Shown here one piece after another: positions 1 through 8,717 of a stretch of DNA of 39,251 nt. A program made the position numbers and the translations under genes. The stretch comes from DASXTB01 sp036505615. Lineage in GTDB: Bacteria > Acidobacteriota > UBA6911 > JACQSX01. Under the pieces are notes generated by a model. It worked only from the letters and a program-made list of their open reading frames with translations, was not told the DNA's origin and did not search any database. The stretch's first letter is position 1. Every line of letters starts with the position of its first letter. The DNA lies in the NCBI GenBank assembly GCA_036505615.1, contig DASXTB010000003.1, forward strand, positions 1 through 39,251, written 5' to 3'.

Positions 1-1
1 G

Positions 2-898
2 TTGTTCTGGACTCCACTTTACGCAGCGCTCATCGTTTCATTTCTCTTTTGGACCTCATATGCCCGAATCGCCACTATTTTCAAGTGGCTGACTCTCATC
101 CTTTTCGCATATGTTCTCGCAGCTTTTCTTGCCAACCCGAACTGGCTTGCAGTGTTTCGCTCCACTTTCATCCCAAAAATTGAATGGTCACGAAATTACT
201 TGACCACATTCGTAGGTATCCTCGGTACTACCATTTCCCCCTATCTTTTCTTTTGGCAGGCGTCCCAGGAAGTCGAGGAAGAACGCAAACGTGGGCGCGA
301 TACAGTGGCGAAACGCAAGGGAGCAACAAAGGAAGAATTGCGCCGCTCGCGAACCGATGTTATTACCGGGATGTTCTTCTCCAATACTGTGATGTACTTC
401 ATCATTCTCACCACGGCGGCAACATTGCATGCACATGGCGAGACCAAGATCACCACTGCCAAGCAGGCAGCCGAAGTGTTGCGCCCTCTGGCCGGGGACG
501 GCTGCTATTGGCTTTTCACACTCGGTCTGATTGGCACTGGAATGCTTGCTGTACCCGTGCTTGCAGGAGCGTGCGCCTATGCGGTGGCTGAGGCATCCGC
601 GTGGCACGGATCATTAGGCTCAAAGCCACGTCTCGCCCCCAAGTTTTACGCAGTAGTAGCCGTTTCCACGATCGTAGGTCTCAGTTTTGATTACGCGGGT
701 TTCAATGCAGTGGCCATGCTCTTCTGGACAGCAGTTGTAAACGGCGTACTTGCGCCGCCGCTGATCGTCCTGGTTGTGCTGCTGACCAGCGACCGAAAGA
801 TCATGGGCGAGCACGTCAATCCGCCTTTGCTTCGCTGGCTGGGATGGATCACGGCCGTTCTTATGGCTGGAGCGGCTGTAGCGATGCTGATCCTTTAG
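2..898 (+). CDS. NRAMP-family divalent metal transporter (5' part missing)
   Basis: Integral inner-membrane protein, C-terminal ~298 residues only; the start and the first helices lie left of the window. Multiple hydrophobic helices are visible, ending in a final helix at the C-terminus. The stretch GTTISPYLFFWQ followed by an acidic segment (EVEEE) aligns with the helix-6 metal-site motif of NRAMP transporters, which move Mn2+/Fe2+ with protons. In classical members this motif reads MPH; here the methionine position is serine and the histidine is tyrosine, as in a less studied bacterial clade, so the transported metal is uncertain. The helix-1 DPGN motif cannot be checked. The family call is fairly secure; the substrate is not. 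Confidence 0.85.
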   Translation: MFWTPLYAALIVSFLFWTSYARIATIFKWLTLILFAYVLAAFLANPNWLAVFRSTFIPKIEWSRNYLTTFVGILGTTISPYLFFWQASQEVEEERKRGRDTVAKRKGATKEELRRSRTDVITGMFFSNTVMYFIILTTAATLHAHGETKITTAKQAAEVLRPLAGDGCYWLFTLGLIGTGMLAVPVLAGACAYAVAEASAWHGSLGSKPRLAPKFYAVVAVSTIVGLSFDYAGFNAVAMLFWTAVVNGVLAPPLIVLVVLLTSDRKIMGEHVNPPLLRWLGWITAVLMAGAAVAMLIL

Positions 899-954
899 CA
901 TGACTTCTTCGTTTTCAACGCTCCACAAATGTTTGGCTCAGCACGGGGGACGAC

Positions 955-1255
955 AAGGCGCGCCATAGGCGCGGACTGGAGTTTCTACATTTGGGAGAGC
1001 GGAGAGACGGATTCAACTCTGTAATGGTTGCGAAAAAGAGTCATGCGGGGCATAACCGGACAGGGGGCGATTTTGCGAAAAAAAAAGATGAGCGGAGAGA
1101 CGGCCTGAGGGCCGTCTCTACCCACGGAATGTAAAATTACCTGGGAAGGACGTCGGGCGTCTGTCCGCGGTGTAAATTGCCAAGCTGAGACGGCCCTCAG
1201 GCCGTCTCTCCACTCTCAAAGTGTAGAAATTCCAAGGCGCGCCATGGGCGCGCGT
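955..1255. repeat. MITE-like inverted repeat with internal palindromes
   Basis: The 366-base gap after the transporter holds no gene. Its core is a long imperfect inverted repeat: the arm at 955-1010 (GGCGCGCC, then TTTCTACA and a GAGCGGAGAGACGG end) is mirrored by the arm at 1202-1255. Inside are two short perfect hairpins, 1096-1119 (10-bp stem, 4-base loop) and 1187-1208 (9-bp stem, 4-base loop), both built on GAGACGGCC. Related pieces occur near 11804-11870 and 18371-18403, so this is a dispersed family. No transposase is encoded. A non-autonomous mobile element or a transcribed structured repeat are both possible. Confidence 0.6.
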
Positions 1256-1264
1256 CAAGGGGCG

Positions 1265-1873
1265 TTACTCTTTGACGGCATCCGCAGATATTTGAAAAGT
1301 CAGCTTCACTTCATCTTTCACTCGGACCGTTCCGCCGCCGGCCGTCACTGGTTTAATTCCAAACTCAGTCTGCCTGAAGCGGCTGCTGCCTGTGGCCTGA
1401 AGACGAGGCCCTGATGGGTTGACCTTTGCGAGAACGGTCACCTTTCTGGTGTTCCCCCGCAAAGTCAAGTCTCCGGTAATTTCCATCGCCCCTTTTCCTT
1501 GTTTCACGCTTGATGACTTGAACAAAATCCGCGGATGATTTTTCACATCGAGGACTTGCGGGCCTTCCATAGTCTGCTGGACCTCCAGCCGCTTTTTTTC
1601 CTCCAGCCCCGGGTCGCGGACTCGCAGCGAAGCTGAACTGAACTCCAGTTCCACTGAGTTTTTTCCTGGATCGTTGGAGATGTAACGAATCCGCCCCTGT
1701 TGAATAGGCGCTTCAATCAGATGCTTATCTCCAAGAAATCCGAGGAACCCACTGGTATCGAGATGAATCTCAACTTTGCTGCCGGAAGTGACTTGATAAA
1801 CACGGCCCTGTGCCAGGCAAAGGGGTGAGAGGATCGACAGAAGAAGCCAAGAAACGAAAGAAATTCGCGTCAT
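1265..1873 (-). CDS. YceI-like secreted protein
   Basis: About 202 residues. The ATG at 1873 is chosen because it begins a clear signal peptide (Arg then a Ser/Leu-rich hydrophobic core ending in CLAQG); an upstream in-frame start would bury that peptide. The mature part has YceI-family traits: an early VYQVTSGSKVEIHLDTSGFLGF stretch like the conserved start of the lipocalin-like fold, alternating strands, a GDLTLRGNTRKVTV motif, and an FRQTEFGIKPV motif resembling the conserved FxxxxFGI near the C-terminus. YceI proteins bind polyisoprenoid-type lipids in the periplasm, but the ligand here is unknown. It is divergent from the gene below and faces the GYD gene across a 234-base gap. No strong Shine-Dalgarno is visible. 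Confidence 0.8.
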   Translation of the reverse strand: MTRISFVSWLLLSILSPLCLAQGRVYQVTSGSKVEIHLDTSGFLGFLGDKHLIEAPIQQGRIRYISNDPGKNSVELEFSSASLRVRDPGLEEKKRLEVQQTMEGPQVLDVKNHPRILFKSSSVKQGKGAMEITGDLTLRGNTRKVTVLAKVNPSGPRLQATGSSRFRQTEFGIKPVTAGGGTVRVKDEVKLTFQISADAVKE

Positions 1874-2107
1874 ACCGGAAAGTATAGAATAGTTTCCAAG
1901 GCCGTTGCCCAACCGGTTCCAGCCGTCCTCCTCAGCAAAACAGACGCTCCGAGAGCCTGCGCAGCAGGCGGCAGCGTGTGGCCCAGCACCCTTTCCCGGT
2001 ACATGCTGTGGACCGCCATTTACAAACCACTTCTAACCTTTCTCGATGTATTCTACAGTATTACTTCAAAAGCTTCAGTCTGACTTGAAGAAAAAGGAGG
2101 AAGAGCT

Positions 2108-2401
2108 ATGCCCACCTACATCGCCCTGTTAAGCTACACCCAGAAAGGAATGGAGAACATCAAGGAGAGCCCTTCTCGGCTGGATAAAGCGAGGGAAGCC
2201 ATAAAATCTGCCGGCGGGCAGTTGAAGAGTTTCTACCTGACGATGGGAGGATACGACGCTGTCAGTATTTTCGAAGCACCCGACGACGCCGCTTACGCCA
2301 AGACGATCCTATCGATCGCATCTAAAGGCAACATTAAGACTCAAACACTGAAGGCCTTCACCGAAGACGAATACCGCAAGATCATTTCCAGTTTGCAGTG
2401 A
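2108..2401 (+). CDS. GYD-domain protein
   Basis: A 97-residue soluble protein with no signal peptide. It fits the GYD family in length and in the central motif GGYDAVSIFEAPDD that names it; residues 1-12 (TYIALLSYTQKG) and the ferredoxin-like alternation of strands and helices also match. An excellent Shine-Dalgarno (AAGGAGG) sits 8 bases before the ATG. The family is common and small, and its biochemical role is not established. It is monocistronic here: the next stretch is a tandem heptamer repeat that starts at the stop codon. Confidence 0.85.
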   Translation: MPTYIALLSYTQKGMENIKESPSRLDKAREAIKSAGGQLKSFYLTMGGYDAVSIFEAPDDAAYAKTILSIASKGNIKTQTLKAFTEDEYRKIISSLQ

Positions 2402-2766
2402 GGTGTCGGGTACGGGTGTTGGGTGACGGGTGTCAGGTGTTGGGTGACGGGTGTCAGGTGACGGGTGTTGGGTGTTAGGTGTTGGGCGTCAGGTGTGGGG
2501 TGTCGGGCGACGGGTGTCAGGTGTCGAGTGACGGGTGTCAGGTGTTCGGTGACGGGTGTTGTGGGGCCAGCTATCAGGTGCCGGGTGATGGGCTGAGACC
2601 AGTCCAAACCGAAACCCGAAATCAACAGCCCCGCACCCAACAGCCAGAATCCCACACCGAAAGCCTACACCCATACCTGAGACCCAACACCTGACACCCG
2701 TCACCTGACACCCGTCACTTGAGACCCCTACACCCGATACCTGACACCCAACACCCAACAGGGGTC
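2401..2766. repeat. GGTGNNN heptamer repeats in mirrored orientation
   Basis: The + strand from 2401 to about 2585 is a run of degenerate 7-base units of the form GGTGTCR/GGTGACG/GGTGTTG. After a core of about 60 bases the complement (CACC-type units such as ACACCTG and CACCCGT) runs from about 2640 to 2766. The two halves could fold into a very long imperfect hairpin, and the G-rich strand is guanine-rich enough to consider quadruplexes. Seven is not a multiple of three, so the open frames across it are artefacts. A second locus of the same type is at 8718-8970. The remaining bases up to 2823 hold no gene. Confidence 0.85.
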
Positions 2767-2823
2767 TGTCCCTGTATTTGCGTCCATTCGCGTCCATTCG
2801 CGGCTAACTTCCTGATCTGAAAT

Positions 2824-5151
2824 TCAAAATCGGTGCAGGTAGGATGCCTTAAAGAACAGCCCCCGCCTGGTTGTCAAATAATCTCCCTGTCCCAATATTG
2901 ACTGGTTGCCAAGGTATTCTCTTCTTTCGATAAGAGAACCGTAGCCGACATAAGTCACCGTTCCAGGAATCAGTTCGTAGGAGGCCAGGAAGTCAGTCAA
3001 CGCACGGTATCTCGAGCTGTCGTACTGCAAGATTGCCCTTAAGAAGAAGTGCTTGTCCAGCTGGTAAGTGGTGCGTGTGTTGATAATTTTTACCGTGTAA
3101 ACCCGCTCGCCGGTAGTGGCCCGATCGAATCTCACATAATTGTAGGCCACGCTTTCGTTCAGTTTGGCGTTCGGTTGAAACGACAATTCCAATGAGTGAA
3201 AGCGGGAGTTGCCTGAAAAAGGATTGGCCGGGTCATAAAAGATCGAACGCGCGAAATTGTTAAAGCTGGAGACGTTCAACCACCTGGTCAATTGCGCCTG
3301 TCCCATCACTCGCGCGAAGTTGATGTGAAACACCTGTCCTGCCCATGGTTCCTGGCCTCTGGCAACGTCAAATCGGAAAAATCCCTGACGAGTAAAGTGC
3401 ATGCGCGCGCCGGCCAGCTCCAGATGCTCGTTCCCTCTTTGAAATCGATCCCTCCCGTATTCCGAATAAACAAAAGGGACAAATCGCTTGAACCATGTAT
3501 ATTTCTTGTTGTCTGGGTAAAAACTGATTGCCGCAAAGCTCCAACCGGTGGTGATCCCTGTGCGATTGTAGAACGCCGTGTCCATCTGAAAATCTTTGTC
3601 GTAGTGTTCCATCTGAGAGATGAAGAAGTATCTCTTACTGTTAAACAAGTACGTTGCTTGTCCGGAGTATCCATTCTTCACTGTCTGACCGTCTGGGCTG
3701 CGGGTTTCAGTTCCCAGAAATGTGGTAGTGAACTGATGCTTTTTCAACTGGAAGGAAAAGTCACCGCCGGCTACGCGATTATGGCCATCAGCAAACTCAG
3801 TGTCTGCGACAATCGCGCCCACATAGCGGCCTTGGCCGAGGTTGTACGTCGCGCGCGCGATGTTGAAATCCTTGTTCCGGCCAAGATAGGGGTTGACATC
3901 GCTGTCGTCGAAAGGCTGCCCGGGAGCCCGATCAGACGCAGAAAGAGTCGCAAACGTAAATTTCCCTATGGTGCCGCTCAATTTTAGTCCGAAGTCTGGG
4001 TCCACGATGCGGCGCGTGTGCACCGCGGTCCGCATGTTGCCATCCCCGCCGGTTCCTGCCAGCTCGAAAGTTCCTGCACCTTCCATAAAAAACGGCCTCT
4101 TCTCGTTAAAGAAGATCGGATAACGCTGGTTGACCTCGACCTGGAAGGAGTCGCTTTCCACCTGGCTGAAGTCGGGATTGATCGTTCCGTCCAGGGTTAC
4201 CGATGAGGTGATCCCATACTTAACACTCAGCCCGGCATCCGGCTTGGAATCTGCCTTTTCATAACGGTTTTGTGTGGCGCGGCTTTGATTAATTGAGTAG
4301 GTAAAACTAGGAAGCGCCTCCAGCGTGAGAGGCTGCTTAAGATCGTACAAAAGCATTGTCGCGTGACGGCCCCAGATCGGTTTTCCTGGTGGAAGATCGG
4401 GCCATGAAGCGGAGATCCCAAGCCGGCTCACACGGCGCCAGAATAGCACGCCCATACGAACCTCTTTTCCGCTCTTAAACCGGACGCTCTTGAGCGGAAC
4501 CCGCATCTCAACATTGTAGCCATCTTCAGTCACCTTCCCCGCGCTATCCCACACCCAGTCGGGCGAAACAGATTCACCCTGGGTGGCGGTGGTCAGAATG
4601 TCTCCCTGTATGCCGCTGGGATTGACGAACATGTCATACGAACTTTGAGCTGCGCCCAGTGAATCAAGACTCAAACCTACCCAGTCGTCATTCCACATGT
4701 TGTCGCGACGGCTGAGGGTGGTCTTGATTTTCCCCGGCTCCGGATCGACACAATGAAATGCGAAGTAAAGATAGTCCTTGTCATAGGCGGCCCACACTTC
4801 GGTCCGCTGGGCCATCTTTTCACCATAGAGAGGATTGTAAGTGATCCAGTCACCCAGCGGCAGTGGAGGCCGCTGCCAGGCGTCATCATCCAGTTTGCCG
4901 TCGATAACCGGGGGCTTGGAGATGCGCGGAATTTCAAGAGTTGGATGGCCGTTGACCAATTTCACCGCAGTAGGAGCTCCCGATTTGGGGGAATCGGGTT
5001 TGTCCGCCGGAATCTCCGCTTGTTTGGAATCAGTTCTCAGGCTCTGGTCTCTTGCCTTTGAGCTTTCCTGTCCGTGTACGCTGCCGCTAAGCAGGAGAAA
5101 GGCCGCAAACAGATGTGGCAGCCAGCCTAGTTTTATTGTCCGGGCGCGCAT
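2824..5151 (-). CDS. DUF5916 outer-membrane-type protein with CBM9-like domain
   Basis: About 775 residues. The ATG at 5151 is preferred because it opens a signal peptide (MRARTIKLGW, then a Leu/Ala core to SVHG); an upstream in-frame ATG would put 32 unrelated residues ahead of it. Residues ~72-250 resemble the CBM9-like carbohydrate-binding fold: PPVIDGKLDDDAWQ, VWAAYDKDYLYFAFHC and DDWVGLSLDS are typical. The rest is long and aromatic-rich with alternating strands, as expected for the DUF5916 beta-barrel region, and ends in an aromatic residue (HRF), typical of outer-membrane barrels. Function is unknown; a surface glycan-binding role is inference. It lies below the two DUF4097 genes on the same strand, 159 bases away, and may not share their promoter. 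Confidence 0.8.
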   Translation of the reverse strand: MRARTIKLGWLPHLFAAFLLLSGSVHGQESSKARDQSLRTDSKQAEIPADKPDSPKSGAPTAVKLVNGHPTLEIPRISKPPVIDGKLDDDAWQRPPLPLGDWITYNPLYGEKMAQRTEVWAAYDKDYLYFAFHCVDPEPGKIKTTLSRRDNMWNDDWVGLSLDSLGAAQSSYDMFVNPSGIQGDILTTATQGESVSPDWVWDSAGKVTEDGYNVEMRVPLKSVRFKSGKEVRMGVLFWRRVSRLGISASWPDLPPGKPIWGRHATMLLYDLKQPLTLEALPSFTYSINQSRATQNRYEKADSKPDAGLSVKYGITSSVTLDGTINPDFSQVESDSFQVEVNQRYPIFFNEKRPFFMEGAGTFELAGTGGDGNMRTAVHTRRIVDPDFGLKLSGTIGKFTFATLSASDRAPGQPFDDSDVNPYLGRNKDFNIARATYNLGQGRYVGAIVADTEFADGHNRVAGGDFSFQLKKHQFTTTFLGTETRSPDGQTVKNGYSGQATYLFNSKRYFFISQMEHYDKDFQMDTAFYNRTGITTGWSFAAISFYPDNKKYTWFKRFVPFVYSEYGRDRFQRGNEHLELAGARMHFTRQGFFRFDVARGQEPWAGQVFHINFARVMGQAQLTRWLNVSSFNNFARSIFYDPANPFSGNSRFHSLELSFQPNAKLNESVAYNYVRFDRATTGERVYTVKIINTRTTYQLDKHFFLRAILQYDSSRYRALTDFLASYELIPGTVTYVGYGSLIERREYLGNQSILGQGDYLTTRRGLFFKASYLHRF

Positions 5152-5310
5152 TTTTTTAAGCCGAAGTTCCGAGTAGAAAGACCACGATTTTATGACCCAG
5201 ACCGTTAGACAGGACCAAACCGAAAATGGTTGGGTGGCTCCCGACACTTAAAAAGAGGAGAGTCCGCTTGCTTACGCGCGCGGCTCGGAATTTTTGCGGG
5301 ACGTGGCAGC

Positions 5311-6132
5311 CTATTTCCCTTTCCGAACGTAAATGCTGCCGTTAAAGTTTTTGAACTGAATCTCCGGCCCTCCACCGTTAATCGTCCCGTATATGGTCTT
5401 ATCTATATGAACGCGATACCTGCCGCTTTTGTTCCGGGAATCTTCAGTGACTGCCTTAGGAGAGTCCCCCATCTTGACGTCAAAGTCGCTGTAGATATCG
5501 CCCATATCGGTTCTCATTTTGAGATTGGCGCGTATATCCGGCGGAAAAGTCACGTCAATGTTGCCGTTCATAGAGCTGAACGACATGGGCTTGGGATCCA
5601 CTTTGTTGAGGGTCGCCACCATCGGACCGTTGAGGGCGTGAGCCACCACAGAGCCAGAAATGTTAGTGAGCGTCACCGATCCGTTGAGACAATTGATCTC
5701 CAGCTCGCCGGAGATTTGTTCTACTTTTACGTTGCCATCGTTGAGGGTGCTCAATTTCAAGGATGTCCGCACCGGAACCTGAATGTTCAAGTCAACGGCT
5801 CGAGCCATCGTGCTTGCGCCTACGCTCATCACGTTATTCTCTTCTTCCACGCTCAGGCCGGTGGAGGTCAAGTTAAGACGTTTCATCCCTTCGCTGCGCG
5901 GTCCTTCAGTGCGTGTGGATTCACGATCGCGCAAGCGCGCTTCGATGATTACCTCTCTGCCCTGGTATCCTTTCACCGTTATTCCGCCATTCATAACGTG
6001 AGCCTTAAGCAGGCCAGGCCGCGCAGGATCGCTGAAGGCGACCGACACCCGATCCTCCGCAGCACCCTGAGCCAGGGCCAGAGCGCCAACAGTTAAGGAA
6101 ATTGCACAGCATACCTGATAAACACCTCTCAT
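5311..6132 (-). CDS. DUF4097-family exported beta-repeat protein
   Basis: About 273 residues from the ATG at 6132, which has GGAG 8 bases upstream and starts a signal peptide (RGVYQVCCAISL ... ALAQG). The body is a run of short strand repeats of the DUF4097 type: VNLNIQVPV-like segment, LSTLNDGNVKVEQISGELEINCLNGSVTL read as repeated xxGxVxVxxxxGxxxxxxxNG units, then SMNGNIDVTFP, and a final GGGPEIQFKNFNGSIYV. Such proteins form right-handed beta-solenoid-like stacks and are usually exported; no enzymatic role is known. Paralogue of the next gene upstream (6301-7170), with which it shares the closing GGPEI...FNG motif. Probable member of the sigma-factor operon. Confidence 0.8.
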   Translation of the reverse strand: MRGVYQVCCAISLTVGALALAQGAAEDRVSVAFSDPARPGLLKAHVMNGGITVKGYQGREVIIEARLRDRESTRTEGPRSEGMKRLNLTSTGLSVEEENNVMSVGASTMARAVDLNIQVPVRTSLKLSTLNDGNVKVEQISGELEINCLNGSVTLTNISGSVVAHALNGPMVATLNKVDPKPMSFSSMNGNIDVTFPPDIRANLKMRTDMGDIYSDFDVKMGDSPKAVTEDSRNKSGRYRVHIDKTIYGTINGGGPEIQFKNFNGSIYVRKGK

Positions 6133-6300
6133 CTTCGCTCCTCGCTTGTAAAACGCATTTTGTGTTGCCATAGCGCAGAATCTGGTCACCGAGCAAATTT
6201 CTTGCATGTTATTTCAGGCTCGAAGAGCCGTTATTTAGTAGCCCCGTCCGTAAGGGCGGAGTTCACATTCGGCATTCCGCATTCCTCATTCGAAATTTCC

Positions 6301-7170
6301 CTACCGCTCTCGCTGCAGCACTCGAATGTCTCCATTGAACCCATCCAGTTTGATCTCAGGGCCTCCCCTTCCAACGCGGGCGCTGGAAAAGCGATTGCTC
6401 TTGTAAACAAATTTCCCGTTCTGCCGCTCTCCCGGCGAATTGACAATCGGCACATAAGTCACGGGAAAATCACTGTAGACTTGGCCATTGAACGTCTTGA
6501 AGCGAAGATCAGCAGAAAGGTCCGGCAAGAAATAGAGGTCCACGTTTCCATTGAGCGATCCAAAACTGGAAGGGGATCTGGGATTTTCTCGAAAAAGAAC
6601 TTTCACCCTGCCATTGAGCGCATAGACCTGGCCGGAACCAGAGATTTCATTCATTTCAATTCCGCCATTGATATTCTTGATGTCATAGTCTCCTGCCACA
6701 TTCTCCACTTTGATGTCTCCATCATTGATGGTCCGAAGAAACAGGCTGGAATCCACTGGGACTTTTAAATCGAAGTCGAAGCTGACCTTGTATCCAGGCT
6801 CCTGCCATCTTCGATCGCCGAAAGACCCGTCCGGGCAATGGCATCGGAACGGCCCATCCACATAAAGCCGGACCGTATTGTCGTGCTGGGAAATATCGAG
6901 CTGCACTTCCTGAAGGGCCTGCTGCGCCTTCTCGCTGGTATCGGCGCGGACAGTTCGGTTTGCCACCAGTTCGACTTCGCGTCCGTTATAACCGGTAACA
7001 TGAATGGAACCATGCACATTATCCACTTCCACTCGTCTGGCCGACGATGATCGAGACAAATCGAACGATTTTCGGATTGCCTCCTTTTGTTCGATTGTCG
7101 GGCTGTAGGCCCGCAGCGAAACTCCTGTGACGATCGATAGAATTAAGGCTACCGCTGTGAGGTTCCTCAT
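6301..7170 (-). CDS. DUF4097-family exported beta-repeat protein
   Basis: 289 residues, ATG at 7170 preceded by AAGGAAG. An N-terminal signal peptide (RNLTAVALILSIVTGVSLRA) is followed by a helical linker and then the DUF4097 repeats: VEVDNVHGSIHVTGYNG, INDGDIKVENVAGDYDIKNINGG, LNGRVKVLF, LNGNVDLYFLP and the terminal GRGGPEIKLDGFNGDIRV. A Cys/His segment (FRCHCPDG) in the middle is not part of the usual repeat. Paralogue of 5311-6132; the pair probably arose by tandem duplication. Located between the anti-sigma gene (111 bases upstream) and its paralogue, so it is a plausible target or partner of the sigma/anti-sigma pair. Function unknown. Confidence 0.85.
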   Translation of the reverse strand: MRNLTAVALILSIVTGVSLRAYSPTIEQKEAIRKSFDLSRSSSARRVEVDNVHGSIHVTGYNGREVELVANRTVRADTSEKAQQALQEVQLDISQHDNTVRLYVDGPFRCHCPDGSFGDRRWQEPGYKVSFDFDLKVPVDSSLFLRTINDGDIKVENVAGDYDIKNINGGIEMNEISGSGQVYALNGRVKVLFRENPRSPSSFGSLNGNVDLYFLPDLSADLRFKTFNGQVYSDFPVTYVPIVNSPGERQNGKFVYKSNRFSSARVGRGGPEIKLDGFNGDIRVLQRER

Positions 7171-7281
7171 AACGCATCTTCCTTGCTTGTAATCTCCAAA
7201 ATGTCCAAACCCGAGTGCATGCTGCCAGCGTGCCTACGTGTTCAAAGGGAAAGCACGCAAGATGCGTGGGCTCCCAGGGAA

Positions 7282-8094
7282 CTAGCTCAACTGCTTCACA
7301 CCCCATTCAGCGCGCTGTTTCACCGCTTCGTTCAGTTCTCGTTCCCGCTGAAGCCGCTTGAGCACATCAACAGCGCGCTGTTCTCGAATCTCCACCATCA
7401 AGTCGATCAACGCAATCTGAACCAGCGGCGAGTCTTGCATTCGAAGCGCCTCAATCAACCCTTGCCTGACGATCGGCTCATCGGCGAACTGATGCAGCGC
7501 GTCTACGGCGGCCAGGCGCACGTTGACGGTGGAATCGTATTTCACCGTATTCAATAAAGCAGTCAACACTTCCTTGTTGGGCCGCTGCATTTGGTAACTC
7601 CAGTCCACTCCCTTGAGACGCTCACTGGCCGATTCTTGCTTCAACAACGAAAGTGCGACAAGCTGGCGCATGCTGCGAACCTCATTTCTCAGCTCAGACA
7701 GCTCATCGCTCGAACGCGGAGGGACCAGCAAGTGTCCGGCAAACAGTCCGAGAATCAGCAGCGTTACAGCAGTGGCAAACTGCAGGCCTGGCCTCTCCGG
7801 CCAGAGACGCCCCCACCAGTGGTGCAATGTCTCGGCCCAGGAAATGCCCGGCCTGGCCTGGCGCGATCCCACTCGGTAGGCCTCCATCATCGCCTCAAAG
7901 CGGACACGCAGTAGAGGACTCGGCTGCTCATCGGGCAGCGCTCCCAGCTTGTGCCAGATTTCAGAAAGGGCTTCCGCCTCCTTCCCGCACCAGGTACAAG
8001 CGGTCAAATGTTCTCGAATCGCTGCCTTTGCCGTTTCTTCGAGATTGTTGGTTAAATAATCCGGCAGTTGTTCTCTAACGGTTTGGCATTTCAT
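7282..8094 (-). CDS. Membrane anti-sigma factor with zinc-binding N-terminus and HEAT-like C-terminus
   Basis: 270 residues. The N-terminus has Cys3 and the zinc-binding anti-sigma motif HxxxCxxC (His29, Cys33, Cys36) in a helical domain, the usual way to hold an ECF sigma factor. One membrane helix at about residues 107-124 (TAVTLLILGLFAGHLLV) follows a Trp-rich linker. The outer part, about 175-260, has alpha-helical repeats (TVNVRLAAVDALHQF, SPLVQIALIDLMVEI) that look like HEAT/PBS repeats, a plausible sensory protein-binding surface. Its ATG overlaps the sigma gene stop by four bases (ATGA), so the pair is translationally coupled. Inference: it inhibits the upstream sigma factor until a periplasmic signal arrives. 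Confidence 0.85.
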   Translation of the reverse strand: MKCQTVREQLPDYLTNNLEETAKAAIREHLTACTWCGKEAEALSEIWHKLGALPDEQPSPLLRVRFEAMMEAYRVGSRQARPGISWAETLHHWWGRLWPERPGLQFATAVTLLILGLFAGHLLVPPRSSDELSELRNEVRSMRQLVALSLLKQESASERLKGVDWSYQMQRPNKEVLTALLNTVKYDSTVNVRLAAVDALHQFADEPIVRQGLIEALRMQDSPLVQIALIDLMVEIREQRAVDVLKRLQRERELNEAVKQRAEWGVKQLS

Positions 8095-8645
8095 GACGCT
8101 TTTCTTCCTGAGAGTTCAAAGAAGATTTCCCTCAAATCTTTCAGCGCCCGATGGACGCGCGTTTTCACCGTCCCTGGGTCGCAGCCGACCAGTTCCGCAA
8201 TCTGCTCGTACTTCATGTCTTGGAAGCGGCTCAAAACCAGAACCTCACGTTTTTCGCGCGTCAGCTTGAGCAGGGCGTCTCGCAGCAACTGAGCCTCTTG
8301 ATTCTGACTTATCGTTGCCTCCAGAATCGGCTCCTGGTTTGCCGTTTCCTCTTGCCCGTCGAGTGTTGCTTCACCCTTGTGCTTTCTTGAGTGATCGAAG
8401 CGGGCATTGCGGGCGATCTGATACATCCAGGTAGTGAAGACACTCTTGTCTTTGTAAGTGCCACGGTACTTCAACATGCGGAAGAAGACATCCTGTACCA
8501 GATCCTCGCTCAGGGTGCGGTTGCCCGTCATCCGGACATAAAAGTTAAAAAGCCTGCGGTGATATCGCTCAAAAAGGATGCCCAGTTTTGCCACGTCGCC
8601 ATTGCGGACATCCATCATCAGTACATGATCGGTTGGCGAATTCAC
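8091..8645 (-). CDS. ECF-type RNA polymerase sigma factor
   Basis: 184 residues with the two-domain sigma-70/ECF layout. Region 2 (about 15-85) shows LFERYHRRLFNFYVRMTG, the EDLVQDVFFRMLKY core-binding motif and TWMYQIARNARFDHSRK promoter-melting segment. Region 4 (about 125-175) shows the helix-turn-helix sequence YEQIAELVGCDPGTVKTRVHRAL. The longest start is GTG at 8645; an ATG about 10 codons in (the MMD segment) is an alternative. It is the first gene of a minus-strand group with the anti-sigma and two DUF4097 genes. It directs transcription of a regulon that probably includes its own operon; no promoter motif could be assigned by eye. Confidence 0.92.
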   Translation of the reverse strand: MNSPTDHVLMMDVRNGDVAKLGILFERYHRRLFNFYVRMTGNRTLSEDLVQDVFFRMLKYRGTYKDKSVFTTWMYQIARNARFDHSRKHKGEATLDGQEETANQEPILEATISQNQEAQLLRDALLKLTREKREVLVLSRFQDMKYEQIAELVGCDPGTVKTRVHRALKDLREIFFELSGRKAS

Positions 8646-8717
8646 TCGCGCTTGCCTCGGCTTATGTCCGTTCGCATATGTAAACTGAAGGTCAGGGGAA
8701 AAGGTTCCCTGAAAAGC

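Noticed and set aside
2401..2766. Possible CRISPR array
   Set aside because: Units are 7 bases, adjacent and degenerate, with no unique spacers and no cas genes.
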